The notes: generated by a model not told the origin, from the letters alone. 64,000 bases of DNA from Leptoclinus maculatus (GCA_032191485.1 JAVDOI010000007.1:8093455-8157454); one strand, 5' to 3'. Positions 1-12,037 are shown, counted from the first letter of the stretch. Numbers and translations are program-made.

Positions 1-741
1 GACTCTTGGAGGATTCAAATTATAGTCAGTTCAAAGATACAAGACAACAAAGAGATGCATGTTATGAATAAAACGTTTTTTCTGTATTAATATTCCAGTA
101 AGTAATGGGAATCCAGATCGTATCATGATGCAGATAGCAGATTGAACTCAGCATTTCCATTATCCGTTCATTATCTATTATTGCATCATCGGCTCATGTG
201 TTTTTACATTATTCATGACAACTGGAGATTTAGCAAAGATGACATTTTGGCAAACAATATGCTAATTGATTTTATTTTCCTTTGTAATACAGGTTTAATG
301 TCTTTGTCTCATAGTTTGTCAGATGTTATTTGGATTGAGGAAATACCTGCATGTTTAGTTTGAGGTTCAGCAGTAGAGGGCAGTGTGTGCACGTGGGTGG
401 GTGTTATGTCAGGACCGGTACATGCAATAGTGAGTGTCTGGCCGTGCTTCGGGCATGTGTGTGAGTATACAGCATGTGTCACAAATATAGAAATAGGTCA
501 GATTTCTGTGGGTGCCAGCAAACAAAATGAGTACGCTAAACATGCAAAGCCAGGGCTCTGTGTGTATGAACTATTATATGAGTAATGGTGCATGATGGGA
601 GCTGATGAAACCGACTCAGGGTTGCAAAGATTGTGACGCCATGAAGGCACAGCAAACGGTAATCTAGCCGCGGTCAACTCTCAGCCACGCTGTCACCCTC
701 TATGTGTCTCTCTTTCTCTCTCTCTCTGCAGAGAAGGCATG

Positions 742-770
742 GTTGCCCCTGACAACGGTTGCTAGGAGAC
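742..770. promoter_or_regulatory. tandem X-box-like (RFX) half sites
   Basis: GTTGCCCCTGACAAC (742-756) is followed one base later by GTTGCTAGGAGAC (758-770). Both resemble the RFX X-box GTTGCCATGGCAAC. The first has one extra spacer base and the second a degenerate right arm. Binding is inferred only. Confidence 0.3.
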
Positions 771-1396
771 CATTCTGGAGTGACTTCATAGCATCGGGCA
801 TGTTTATACCGCCGCTCATGATGAATAAAACCAATGCACTGTTCCTTTTCGAACACAAATGTGCATTTAAATGGGGGAAAATACATCAATGTACACATGT
901 GAGGAGGGCAGAAAGAGTTTCCACGCTAGTGCTGCGCTGTAGCATCCGGCAGAAGCTTCTTAGCTGCTATGAACGTAGTCAGTCGGATGATTAGGTTTTT
1001 GTTAAATCTGGCTAAAACAACACATTTTTAATCAGTGGGACCACAAAGGCTGCTTCTAGATGGAAGTTATGGAAATGAGATTGATTCAATATTCTCTCTC
1101 TCTCTCTCTCGTTCTCTGTCACTGCTATTTTCTCTTGCCCACTCGCTCTCTCTCTCCCAATCCCTTATGTCCTTCTCCTGCAAAACCCTGCTCACATTAC
1201 CCTCTACCATCCATCTTTCTCCCTCTCTAATTCTCTGTCTCTCTGCAGTAGTGAGATAAGATGTTCCTCCCTCTGAGCTGTGGTGAGGTGTGAGAGAGGA
1301 GGTGCTTTCCCTCGCTCCCTTTCTCCAGCACTGCAGGCCGATGAGGGCGGCCACACATAGCGAATGTATATCTCTGTGCATATTGGTGGAGGATAT

Positions 1397-1400
<4 letters not shown>

Positions 1401-1435
<35 letters not shown>
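1401..1435. repeat. (TG)n microsatellite
   Basis: Pure TG/GT tract of 35 bases, preceded by a CT-rich stretch from about 1092. Confidence 0.97.
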
Positions 1436-1436
<1 letters not shown>

Positions 1437-2739
1437 TATGGGGGTATTAATGTGCATGTGCAGCATGTTTCCTGGGATTGCTGTTTAATGAACTCTAGAT
1501 TGGATGTCAGACAAATTCCCTCTGGCAACAATCAGCCCAGCTCTCTCAAACATGGCCAGGACCCTTGGCTCTGGGAATGGGCTAAAGTAGTTTCTCACTC
1601 CAATATATCATAGTAAATCTCAACCTTGGCCATGAGTCTGACACCAAACAGCAGTAACCAATAGCGTGAAAATCTTGTTGAAAGCGATACAAACCTCTCT
1701 CAGGTCTTCAGATGTTCAGTATGTATGTGAGCTTTTTTAAAATATCACGCGGCCTATCACTGCTGGCATAATTCCTGGATTAACCCATCTACTGTACAAC
1801 AGTTTACCTCAAGGCTCCACCAGGAAGGAGGATTTTAAATATTTAATGATGATAATGTGGTTAATTGATTTTTGACAGTAATTAACACTCTTCTTGGCTT
1901 ACTACTTTAATCCCACAGATACCACATAGATCTGCCAAAACCATTATAGCAGATTGCTCTTTTGCCTCTGTAAGTGACTTCATTTGGAGGAAAAAATTAA
2001 AGATGGCAGTTGATGCTGCCCAAAAAATGTTGCATTGCAAAACAAAACAAACCATAAATAATTTTTCTATTCCAGGACAATGAAACATGGATGCTGGCGA
2101 CTGATTTTTTTTCCCAAACGTGATCCAGTCTATTTTCCATCTGACCGCCCACCGTATTGACAGTGATTGTAAACAGGCAAAACATCTTGCCTCTCCAACT
2201 CCCTCCTGGGTCGATGCTATTGGTCTGCGTAGAAAAGAAGTCCTATAGAGTCTGTGCGTATGAGAGTCAGCAGCAGTTCTCTCTCTAGTGACATTGATTT
2301 AGCTGTAATGCTGTGACATGGTTGCACATTGATTTATGGGTCCCTCTGTTCCCAGCCAGACACCTGGGCACACACAGTGAATAGCGATGAATATGACTTC
2401 TCTCTTTTTCTTTTTCTTCCTCTCCACCTGTCTCTTTCTCTCTATCATGCTCTGCCACGGGGCTGCCAACCATGCTTTTGTTAAATTTGGTCACCTGGGT
2501 CGCTGGACCAGGTACGATTTGATACAGTCTTGTTTTTAAACAAACACACAAGCAGATATTCCCTCGATGAAATTCCACTATTGAAATATCTATTCAATAC
2601 TAGATATCAAAACTTAATCAAGTAAATACACAAATGGTGTCTGGCTTTTGGAACGACCACACTGGCAGATGGGACAACACGATTAAAAGACAAAAAGACA
2701 TTGGGTTGAAACGTGGAGTTGGAGCGGCTCTAAAAGAAA

Positions 2740-2960
2740 GAAAAGAACCTCTAATGCTCTTTTTCCTGCCGTGATGTAGTTTAATTGATAATCATTGCAA
2801 TTAATTCCTTTGTTTCCCCGTGAAGTTACAGTCTGTTTAGCAGCAGCTAATTATCTCAAGCCCATTGGACGTCTGCTTTTTGCAGTGTAATTGCAGCTTT
2901 CAAACACAAACAGCAAGAGCAAATTACACAGCATTTTTCACATTCGTCCGCGATGTGTCT
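2740..2960. promoter_or_regulatory. candidate conserved non-coding element rich in homeodomain cores
   Basis: An A/T-rich, repeat-free stretch with several homeodomain-type cores packed together: TTAATTGATAATCATT at 2781-2796, CAATTAATT at 2798-2806 and CTAATTATC at 2847-2855. This looks like intronic or flanking developmental enhancers in vertebrates. Conservation is not visible from one sequence, so this is a guess from composition. Confidence 0.28.
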
Positions 2961-3390
2961 CTCGGTTATTTGCTCACAAAGAAGGCTGTTGTAGAATTTA
3001 ATACTGCAGAATATAGAGATCAAAAAGGTAAAAGCAAACTAGAACCGCAAGGCATTGGAGCAATAAATAAACACACTCTGACCAAGGTGTGTCAGTTCAC
3101 ATGTGTGTTATAGACAAACTCGCCAGGGATTCATTTTGGGTACCAGCTGGGGCGACAGGGACAGGAGTGAGGATGAGGAGAGGGGAATGGGAGAAGGGGG
3201 GATGGGGAGACAGAGAGGGTGGAGATGGGTTTAAGGGCAATGTGCAGTATATTGCAGTGTGCACTGCACTGTGCAGTATTGTCCTGTGATTGTAATAGTT
3301 ATCACCCCCTATATCCCATCCACACATTCTCTCCTTTATGCATTGTTTAATAGTGGCTGGGAAGGGTTGGGAGCAGGGATGAGTGTTTTT

Positions 3391-3391
<1 letters not shown>

Positions 3392-3442
<51 letters not shown>
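3392..3442. repeat. (GT)n microsatellite
   Basis: Pure GT tract of 51 bases. A G11 run follows at 3555-3565. Confidence 0.97.
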
Positions 3443-3443
<1 letters not shown>

Positions 3444-4041
3444 ATGTGGTATTCACTGACAGGTTAACATTCACTGTCAGCAGTAATGCGTGATGCTGAT
3501 ATATGGGGCTGTATGTCACTGTGGCTTGCCAGACACATGCTCATCCAGCCTGATGGGGGGGGGGGAAAGCACATTTTCAATGTTGTTTCATCCTGAAACT
3601 GTATTTCTACACTGGTGAAATACAGTACATTCCTAAAAACATCACCTTCCCCACTACCATACGGAGAGCCAAGCTAAAGTAGCAATATATATTCAGCCAA
3701 CATCACAAAAAGAGACTGTAACAAAAATAGAGAATGAAACAAATTAAGCATTGTTTGGCAAAAAAAAGAAATTAAACCTCCCTCACCGTGAGCCCTCACA
3801 ATGTCTTATTTATAAGGCTACATTTAGGAGACTTCCTTGGGTCTACCACTTCTCTGAGGTCGGAGGTCAGCTGAATAAACAGATTTTAACTCTTCCCACT
3901 TCCTCCTTATAGAGACCTCTGTGGCACTTATCTACTTTTTCCATCATCAATAAGTGTGTGGAAGAGAGTTAGGAGTTGATATAGTGTGTGCTTTTGCCTC
4001 TGTGTGTGTTTATTCATCTGTGTCTGCTTTGTGTCCTTGAT

Positions 4042-4043
<2 letters not shown>

Positions 4044-4125
<82 letters not shown>
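4044..4125. repeat. (TG)n microsatellite
   Basis: Uninterrupted TG tract of about 82 bases, among the longest in the window. Confidence 0.98.
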
Positions 4126-4131
<6 letters not shown>

Positions 4132-5281
4132 CATGGGCTGTGATACAATCATATGGTCTGATGGCGATGTTCCGTGTGAAGTGGTAAATTGTCTGATGTG
4201 AAGTGGACCAAGGAATGTTCTCCTATGGGAAATCTCCTGTTTAAATATTCTTTATAAAGGACATACATGACTATGAATCCTGTGCATAAGAGTTCATTTT
4301 AATTAGATGTTAATTAGCTCAATGATTGTGAATATTGCATCACCTTCTAGGCCCTTAAACAGTGTTTTTGTTCATAGTTTGTGATAATGCATGCAATTAA
4401 AATCAGAATAGCAAGTTCCCATGCTTCAAAATCAGGTTTAGAACATAGTATTCTATTTATTTTCAGGACACTCTGACAGTCTAATTCAGCATCGATCAAT
4501 TTGACAGTACCGTTGGTGCATTAGAGCACACGTATATTCCACAGGGCCACAGTGGCTGTGCCACCTGCAGGTCGAATGTTATTGATCTCGTCCACACATG
4601 GTCGTGCTGAGACGTCTGTGTCGTCCAGGCCAGCCTGCAATCAATGCTGTCCTGCGACAGCAGGTTCCAGTCTATCTGCTTTTTCATCGCTGCAACGGTT
4701 GTGTGACGATGTAACAGTCGCCACGCGTTTTCAGGTTGTCAGCGCCAATCAATCAGCAGACAATTGAACACCAGCTGTGGGGTTTCAAATGTGTTGTAAC
4801 ACACACACACTTTGACACCAAATTTAGAAAGGACAAACTCATTATTTTTCCAAGACTGAAAGTAAAATGGTTAATTTATGAATTTAAATATGAACTACAA
4901 CAGTGTCAGTACAATAGTTAGTTGTTTGTAAAGTTCTGCGGTACATGACGTGATATGTAAGATATAAATAAGAGCTAATTAGGGACCCTCAACTTGTGGT
5001 TAATTTGGTTAATTTAATGCTTTTTTTGTCTTATCTGGGTCAATACAGAGAAGCCAGGCTAAAAATAATTGAAAGAGAAAGGGAGAGAGAGGCAGAGGAA
5101 GCACTTCACTTGGTGTCATGCAGTCCAGGCAGTGAGGCTGGTTGCAGTCAGAAGTCACCTGAACCACTGGTGTCTTCCATACTGAGAACGGCAACAGTCA
5201 CAGGAATGCACCCATTTTATTTATTTATTTCACTTTTTAATGGTCTCGCTGCTTCTCGGTGCTCCTACCCTGATAGACATT

Positions 5282-5295
5282 GTTGCTATGGCAAC
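5282..5295. promoter_or_regulatory. RFX X-box palindrome
   Basis: GTTGCTATGGCAAC is a near-perfect 14-base X-box (consensus GTTGCCATGGCAAC) with both half sites intact. It lies about 1.2 kb upstream of the 6517 start codon. RFX family binding is known for this motif; use here is inferred. Confidence 0.6.
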
Positions 5296-5379
5296 GGCAG
5301 GATGCAGCTCAGAGTAGAGGTGATGATTTGTCCGTGTTTTTCGTCCATTTGAAGGGAAGAACATTAACGTACACTTTAC

Positions 5380-5382
<3 letters not shown>

Positions 5383-5459
<77 letters not shown>
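5383..5459. repeat. (AC)n microsatellite
   Basis: Pure AC tract of 77 bases, about 90 bases downstream of the X-box palindrome. Confidence 0.98.
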
Positions 5460-5461
<2 letters not shown>

Positions 5462-5656
5462 GACGCACTAGGCCATCACCATTCATTTTGCAGCTCCATT
5501 ACATTACATGCAACAAGCCGGTGCAGCTGTAGCCGTGGGAGTGTGGGTATATGTGGAAAGGAGGGACAAGGTGTGTGTGAGTGTGTGTTTGAGAGGGTGA
5601 CTCATACCTTGTCTATTAAGAGAATAGAGAGTGATCAGGTTGCTAGGCGATTAAGA

Positions 5657-5686
5657 GCCACTATTGTCCGGAGGGACAATAGTGGC
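5657..5686. repeat. perfect 13-bp inverted repeat (hairpin)
   Basis: GCCACTATTGTCC at 5657-5669 and its exact reverse complement at 5674-5686 flank the tetraloop GGAG. Each arm carries a SOX-like ATTGT/ACAAT core, so it may be a paired protein-binding site rather than an RNA structure. It sits just upstream of the candidate leader for the 6517 exon. Confidence 0.8.
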
Positions 5687-5781
5687 CCAGAGAGTGCATG
5701 CCCTCTCTTCTCTTTCTCTGTGTCTTTCACACACACACACACACACTCACACACACACTCACACACTCACATACACATGTA

Positions 5782-5806
5782 CCCCCCCCCCCCCCCCCCC
5801 CCCCCC
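5782..5806. repeat. poly-C run (25)
   Basis: Twenty-five consecutive C residues directly after a degenerate CA/CT repeat. A GC-box/CCAAT-like segment follows within 5 bases. The length is likely uncertain in any assembly. Confidence 0.95.
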
Positions 5807-5810
5807 TCCG

Positions 5811-5824
5811 GATTGGGCGGGAAC
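5811..5824 (+). promoter_or_regulatory. candidate proximal promoter element for the 6517 exon
   Basis: GATTGGGCGGGAAC combines an inverted CCAAT core (ATTGG), a GC box (GGGCGG) and an E2F-like GGCGGGAA in 14 bases. It lies about 700 bases before the ATG at 6517, and the purine-rich sequence between could be the 5' leader. No TATA box is seen. The promoter role is inferred. Confidence 0.4.
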
Positions 5825-5859
5825 AAGGAGTCGTCGGTGAGCAGGAGGACAGAAAAAGA

Positions 5860-6039
5860 AGCATTATGGGTAGCTGAGGGAGAGAAGGGACAAACGGGGA
5901 GAGAGAGAGGAGAGGGAGAGGAGAGAGAGCACTAGCAGGAGAGCTGTACCGTGAAAAAAAAAGACCTGCAATCATTTGCCACATTGAAGGGAACAAATGT
6001 AGCTGGAGGCAGTGAGAAGAGAGGGAGAGAGAAGGGGAC

Positions 6040-6079
<40 letters not shown>

Positions 6080-6145
6080 GGAGAGAGGGAAAGAGGGAGA
6101 GAGGGAGATAGAGGGAGTAACAAGAAGCCAAGGAGAGAGAGAGAG
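5860..6145. repeat. purine-rich (GA)n/(GGGA)n tract
   Basis: Long G/A-only stretches: (GA)n around 6041-6070, then GGGAGA repeats to about 6115. The open frames here on both strands are translations of the repeat (REREREG, SLSLSLP) and were not called as genes. Confidence 0.9.
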
Positions 6146-6273
6146 ACCTTCCATGGACATTGCACATTCAAATCGCACAGTGTTATAGGGGAAGATCACA
6201 CACCAACTGACAGGTCGGCAGAAGGTGGAGAAGGACCAGGACTTTGGCACGGCCGTCTCTCCTCCTGCTCCTC

Positions 6274-6275
<2 letters not shown>

Positions 6276-6312
<37 letters not shown>
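6276..6312. repeat. (TG)n microsatellite
   Basis: TG tract of 37 bases within the putative leader of the 6517 exon. Confidence 0.95.
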
Positions 6313-6316
<4 letters not shown>

Positions 6317-6516
6317 CCGCGACACACACACACACAGGCTCTGTCTGTGTGCCTGTCAGTGCACTGGGCTCTCTGGGTGGGTAGAGAGCCGCGTTGTAGA
6401 GGAGATGTTCACTCTGAGGATGAGACAGCGTTTCTAACAGGATCTATTTGCGGACTGGGATAATACACTGACACAGCTGAGGGGACCCGAGCCCACCGGA
6501 ACCAACCGAATCAGCC

Positions 6517-6549
6517 ATGGAGGGACTGCTGTCTCCAATGAGGACGCGG
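6517..6549 (+). CDS. frmd4a: frmd4a alternative first coding exon (11 codons)
   Basis: ATG in a near-ideal Kozak context (GCC before, G after) opens MEGLLSPMRTR, which runs into a GTAGGT donor at 6550. The exon ends in phase 0, exactly what is needed to join the shared exon at 54137 and give MEGLLSPMRTR-MTEGRR. It would replace the mammalian canonical N-terminus with a short peptide carrying an S-P site. The sequence just before it has fewer simple repeats and reads like a 5' leader. I have an uncertain memory that a mammalian FRMD4A isoform begins very similarly. Support is start context, donor, phase and strand. The peptide is too short for composition to help, and transcript data are missing. 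Confidence 0.65.
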
Positions 6550-6871
6550 GTAGGTTACCATGGGGAGTGCAGAGCATCCCAACTACAGTTTTCCTCCACA
6601 GGAATCCATCAACCCAGAATGAGATATAGGGAGATAGTGTGCCCTGCAAGCTGCTGGGCTGCTGCAATGAATCAGTCCGTGCTGCTGTCGCCGTGGTGAT
6701 GCTGAAACTCAAGCTGAGAAGTTTCTGAGCTACCGACGTTGCTAGGAGCAATAGGCAGAATGCTGGGAGAGTGTGGGAGACACGGGAGGTTACAGATGAG
6801 AGATGAACATTTTTAAGCATTGCAGAAAACTGAAATACAGTTTGGATGCAAAATCTGTATGTGCACGTGTA

Positions 6872-6873
<2 letters not shown>

Positions 6874-6942
<69 letters not shown>
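6874..6942. repeat. (TG)n microsatellite
   Basis: Pure TG tract of about 69 bases, some 325 bases downstream of the 6549 donor. Confidence 0.98.
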
Positions 6943-6943
<1 letters not shown>

Positions 6944-7306
6944 GGTTTGTCCGTGCACAGATTAACAAGGGGTTGAATTGAAAGAATGACTCAGTGTTTC
7001 AGAATGGTGCCTATCTCCCTTCAGTACAAACCACTGTACTCCTTTTGATTTAGGATAGAGGAGGAAGGAGTGGAGAAAGATGTGCAAGGGAGGAACTGGG
7101 TTCAGTTTGTACAGTGAATTGGGTGAATATCTGAAAGTGGCAATTCACTATTGTTCTTGTTATTCATGAGCTTCTGTGTTGGATATGCGTGTCTCTGTGG
7201 GACATGGGACCTTTTAGGCGGGTGTATCGCTGTGCTCAAAGTATCTATCTGACAGTGAATGTCTGTGTCTGTGCCATACAGAAAAGACTAATGAAATAAG
7301 AAAATG

Positions 7307-7307
<1 letters not shown>

Positions 7308-7367
<60 letters not shown>
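7308..7367. repeat. (TG)n microsatellite
   Basis: Pure TG tract of about 60 bases. Confidence 0.98.
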
Positions 7368-7368
<1 letters not shown>

Positions 7369-8259
7369 CTGTGTTACTGTCGGAGCACACTCTGTATCCA
7401 TGTGCCTGCATGTGACATCCAGCACAGTTGTGTGGACAGTAATGGACCCTGAGAGGTGTCTCTCTGCCAGTTGAGATTTGAGATGAAAACCTCTTCGTTC
7501 TGGCTGGGTTTTATGCTTTGAGTTAGTGTGTGTAATCTTGGCTGGACAAAGCACTGCAATATTGAATCTGTGATAATGTTATTAATATTTATAAAGGCAT
7601 GATTGCATTGTTGGAAGAAGAGGAGAGTGATTTTATCTCTGTTTCTTACGGTTACAACCATATCCAGACCTTTGAAGAGAGCATTGAATTCACTCTGAAA
7701 ATAAAGCCCCAATTTAAATCACCTTTTGCTTTCTAAAATAATATTCTTCTTCTAATGCCTTCTTCCCCTTCAGCCGTCTTCTCCCCAAGAGGACAGAGGT
7801 GATTTAACAACCTGGCTCTCTCATATACATTCCCCCCTCCCTTCCCCCTCCCCATGTTATCACCCATGGTGCAGATACAACCCCAAATAAATCATTAAAG
7901 CATCCTCCATTAACTATAGATGTGAAAATTTGCATATATTTTCATAGTCGGTTTGCTCATATTCTAACATAGGATTAGCTCAATAGTGACTCCCACACAA
8001 GCCTTCGAGGAGGTGTGAGGGTGCTGAAAGGGTTAAGCCACTGGGATGACCTGATGCTCACCTCTCCTCCCTCACCTTTACAACTCACCCTTCTTCTTCA
8101 CTTCAATTCATTGTAGCTTTGGCCGACTCCTTTCCTTCTTCCCTTGTGCAGGATGAGCCACACACTCCCTTTTTACATTGAAGCCAAGAGTGTGTCCATC
8201 TCTCTCTCGCTTCTCTCCGTCCTGTTTGTCTGCCCACCTGTCTGTCTGTCTGTCTGTCG

Positions 8260-8560
8260 GCCCCTTGCCGTGTCTTTGGCAGTGAACCCGAGCTCTGTAA
8301 TTGGTATTTGCAGATCGGCCCATGATCTAATCCAAAGAGAAGCGTTAGCGGGCTGTTTGGAGATAGACTTGGCTTCAAAGTTATGGCGTGGAATCAAGTC
8401 TGCTATATCTGTGCAGTCTGCCACCCTGGCCAGATTTGCCCGTGAGCTGTGGGAATCACTTCCAATGACTAAATGACTTTTTATAATTTATCTTCATCAG
8501 CCACATTGAGCTTCACACGCCTCGCAGTCGATCTCTGTATCTCAGTTTTGGCATCAAAGT
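8260..8560. promoter_or_regulatory. candidate conserved non-coding element
   Basis: About 300 bases of balanced, repeat-free sequence between microsatellite-rich flanks, with a POU/homeodomain-like TTTATAATTTATC at 8480-8492. It contrasts with the surrounding low-complexity DNA. Nothing shows coding, and conservation is a guess. Confidence 0.2.
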
Positions 8561-9888
8561 CAGTTTGGGTATATTCCTGTGAATGAATCACAGCATAATG
8601 AGCCAGTGCAGGAGTCTCTCACAGTTTTACGCTGCATGATCTCAATTCAATGTGCCTTTTCCCACCTTTAGAGATAAAAGGAAGGGTCTGGTGAAAACAG
8701 CGACTGGGATTCGTGAAATGTTTTCATCCTATCTTTCAGTTCACTTGTAAACAGCAGCAGATATCTGAAAAGTAAAAAGAGTGGAATAAGTAGGAGCGTA
8801 GCAATGTCAGGGTGTAAATCGGACAAAAAATACTTCAAAGTTTATCCTCTGCCTTAATAATACAAAATACCCCGATTCAAAGCTTTTATGGTTGTGAATT
8901 TTCTCTCACATGAAACCAAAACCCTTCTGTATTTTTTACATCAAAAGACAAAAAAGAAGATAAAAAAAAAAATCTATTTCTTCTTGTCTGTGTAGGGCAG
9001 TGTGCCTTAAGGTCTTGCTTCAGGGATACACAAAAGGTGACCTCCACCCCAAGATAACAGACAGGGGGAATAGCAGCAGCCTGTAAAAGCTGCACCACTC
9101 CTAATCCCCAGCTCACTAAAATGGGGAAATTGTGCTGAGATGGCTGTGTAGGCTGTAGTGGACTTTAGAAGAGTTGTATTCATATCTCCCCCGAGCTCCC
9201 GATCCCCTACCTCACTCCGGCACGTTTTCTCTTTTTTCCCCTCGCTCTCCGTATCTCTCTTCCTCTCTTCTTTCTTTATTTAGGATGACAACGGGCAGTG
9301 AAGCAGAAAAATGAAACAAAATAAGCATCAGTGAGCTGCGTGTCTGCGTTGCCTTTATGTAGTTACATACAGCAGAAAAGCAGGTCAACACACAGACACA
9401 CACACAGAGAGCATGCAGGATGTACTGAGTACAGTAACCCTGAGGGAATCTGAAAGAAGTAGCCAATTTGTTATCTTCAACGTCCATAAACTTTGCTCAC
9501 ACGTATTCCTCATTATTGTACCGTCCCTCTTTTATGCCTTTTTAATGGGATGTTATAGTTTGGTATTGCAGTCAGGACATTACTGATTCACATAGACATT
9601 AGTGCCCACGATTTCCACATCTATTACTCTGCTTAACTGTGCAGACTATCTGCTTCTTATCTTTCTGAGGCAAAGATGATAGAAAAGCACACGTTCCTGT
9701 AGACATATGTGAACACAAAGACTCACACTAACACATCCAAGAGTGAAAGATCAAGTTCCCCTGTTGGTATCCCCAGTTGTATGTAATATATGCATATAGG
9801 TCAGTAGAACAAGGAGCTCCAGCTTCATAGAAATCTTCCTCTGGAGAACGTGTGCTGGTGTTTGGTACATCTTCTACAACAATCAGTC

Positions 9889-9915
9889 AGTGTGTGTGTG
9901 TGTGTGTGTGTGTGT
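9889..9915. repeat. (GT)n microsatellite
   Basis: GT tract of about 27 bases. Confidence 0.95.
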
Positions 9916-10292
9916 CAGCTCTTCAGTCAACTCACTGTGTTAGTGGATCAATACGGAGTAGTTATCAAGAGATTAACCCCGTCAGTGCCCCATCAGTCTA
10001 ATCAGAAAGACTCTTCCTCTCTCGTTAACTCCATCACTCTCTCACTCCCACCTTCATCTGCTAGCTCGCTCTCTTTTTCGGCACAGTGTCACTGCCTCCC
10101 TCGTATCTAGCCTCTTCCCTCTTCGGGTCGTGTGTGAACATGCATGTGTGTGTATGTGTATGTGTGTGTGTGTGTCCAGCTGCCCATGACAGATGGGGCC
10201 ATTACAGAAATAGCCAAGGGCTTGGACATACATGCACACTCACCTACAAACACATATTTATTCCATTAAGGAATGGCCATTTCACACATATA

Positions 10293-10312
10293 CCCCCCCC
10301 CCCCCCCCCCCC
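10293..10312. repeat. poly-C run (20)
   Basis: Twenty consecutive C residues after a short CA/TA stretch. Confidence 0.95.
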
Positions 10313-10566
10313 ATGCCCCTTCGCTCCTTCCTTTCCCCCTCCATCCATCCATCCAACCTGGTTCATTAGCGGGCATTCTGCTGTCAGAACGGTTAAGGTC
10401 AGGGTTGCACGGAGGAGAGGACGAAGTAGACAACAGGGAAGTGACCAGACCCACATCCCCGAAGCCGACCACCTCGCTGCTTGTATGAAAATAATTAGGA
10501 GAGAAAGGCTGGCCTGATGGGGTTTGGATTTGCAGCACAAGGTGGGGCTGCCTTTGGCAACCCACT

Positions 10567-10569
<3 letters not shown>

Positions 10570-10638
<69 letters not shown>
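10570..10638. repeat. (AC)n microsatellite
   Basis: Pure AC tract of 69 bases. A second tract follows about 100 bases later. Confidence 0.98.
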
Positions 10639-10644
<6 letters not shown>

Positions 10645-10733
10645 CACATTTAATACACAGCAGGTTGGCTGGCAGCAATTGAAGGCCAAAGTAAGCAGCA
10701 AAGGGGGGATGTCTGGTGCCTGGAACCGCTTGA

Positions 10734-10734
<1 letters not shown>

Positions 10735-10789
<55 letters not shown>
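10735..10789. repeat. (AC)n microsatellite
   Basis: AC tract of 55 bases, a close partner of the one at 10570. Confidence 0.98.
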
Positions 10790-10794
<5 letters not shown>

Positions 10795-10828
10795 ATACAT
10801 CTCCCAGATGTCATCTCAGCCTACCAAG

Positions 10829-10854
10829 TGCACTGTCAGGGTAGGGACAGTGCA
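10829..10854. repeat. 9-bp inverted repeat (hairpin)
   Basis: TGCACTGTC at 10829-10837 pairs with GACAGTGCA at 10846-10854 across an 8-base loop. Confidence 0.7.
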
Positions 10855-11362
10855 ACAAAAGATTTTATGCTGCAAAGTTAGTCACTATGTACTATGATTT
10901 AATTTAAAAATAAATGTAACCCACCTGTCCCATTCTGGAAGAAAACTGACTTTTTTACTGAAACTATAATAGGGATCCATTTATCATTGATAATTGAATG
11001 AGGTGAAATTGCTCAAACTTTTTTGAATGGTGCCTTGGCTCACATGGCTAAGCGACTACAATAGCATGAAGCTAATATTAGCTAATTATCTTGAATAACT
11101 TTGTTAGCTTGTGACCTTTACAAGCAGCGTTCAGAGGGCGGTAAGGGAAGAGCCTTGCACATCCTTTAGGACATAAATCTATGCAGTCATGACACACAAG
11201 GAGGCAGATAAAGATAAAGAGGAGCAGAACTGTGTAAGATGAGATCAGTAGGATGACTTGTAGTGAGAGAGATCCTACAGTTCCCATGTTTGAAGCTTTT
11301 CCTCTCTTTCCCCATTTGAAGATGTGGCACTGCATGTCGGCCGTACGCCATCTCTGATCATG

Positions 11363-11368
11363 TCTGTG

Positions 11369-11399
<31 letters not shown>

Positions 11400-11424
11400 C
11401 TATGTGTGTATGTGTGTGTGTGTA
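11363..11424. repeat. imperfect (TG)n with TATG interruptions
   Basis: TG-rich tract broken by CTATG and TATG units. Confidence 0.9.
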
Positions 11425-11562
11425 TGCTCATGTGAGCGTGCCCTGCTGTGTCAAGCATGTCAAATGTACTCTTGTCCCCTTGAAGAGGCCCGAACGATGA
11501 GATCAATCAGAGCGCAATTGAGCAACCAGAGAAGCAAGCCAGCGATGCACTTAATGTTAGGT

Positions 11563-11576
11563 GTTGTCATGGAAAC
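11563..11576. promoter_or_regulatory. RFX X-box-like palindrome
   Basis: GTTGTCATGGAAAC fits the common vertebrate X-box variant with a GGAAAC right arm. It lies in repeat-free sequence. Confidence 0.5.
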
Positions 11577-11945
11577 ACGGGGTTCCGATTTTCCACTTCA
11601 TTCTTCAGTCTACAGGCATTTTTAAAAATGATTTCCAAGAAAGGCAATTGAAAGATGGGAGGGAAAACGAGTCAAGTGACAGTTAGAAGACACAGCAAGA
11701 CACAGACGTATCGTAATGAGAAATTTACTGTAACACCATGCTTCAATTAAATGCACTTGTGTTTGTATGTCAGTGTTAAAACCATGCACTTTAGATTAAA
11801 GAGCTTCAAGCAGTCCTATTGTGTATATTGACTCTATCTGTGTAATTGCATAGAATGGATAGTCCCAAGAGAGAGCTTTCCCTGTACTGATTTTAGCCTT
11901 CGGAGAATCAGAATGGCAATTACACTTTCCTATATTGGAATATAA

Positions 11946-11946
<1 letters not shown>

Positions 11947-12034
<88 letters not shown>
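11947..12034. repeat. (CA)n microsatellite
   Basis: Pure CA tract of 88 bases. Confidence 0.98.

Positions 12035-12037
<3 letters not shown>

Larger units (their letters stand above)
1..5780. other. non-coding DNA upstream of the first detected exon
   Basis: No exon could be supported here. The stretch holds a CT-rich region (1092-1245), TG repeats at 1401, 3392 and 4044, a CA repeat at 5383, an A/T-rich segment with homeodomain-type cores (2740-2960) and two X-box-like elements (742-770 and 5282-5295). The open frames across it are short, have no convincing start or splice context, or consist of repeat translation. It could be the 5' flank of frmd4a, or an intron if a still more upstream first exon exists. 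Confidence 0.6.

Noticed and set aside
5951..6463. 170-residue plus-strand frame through the GA-rich tract
   Set aside because: The sequence is RERERE/REGERE and VCVCVC from simple repeats; no real protein signal.
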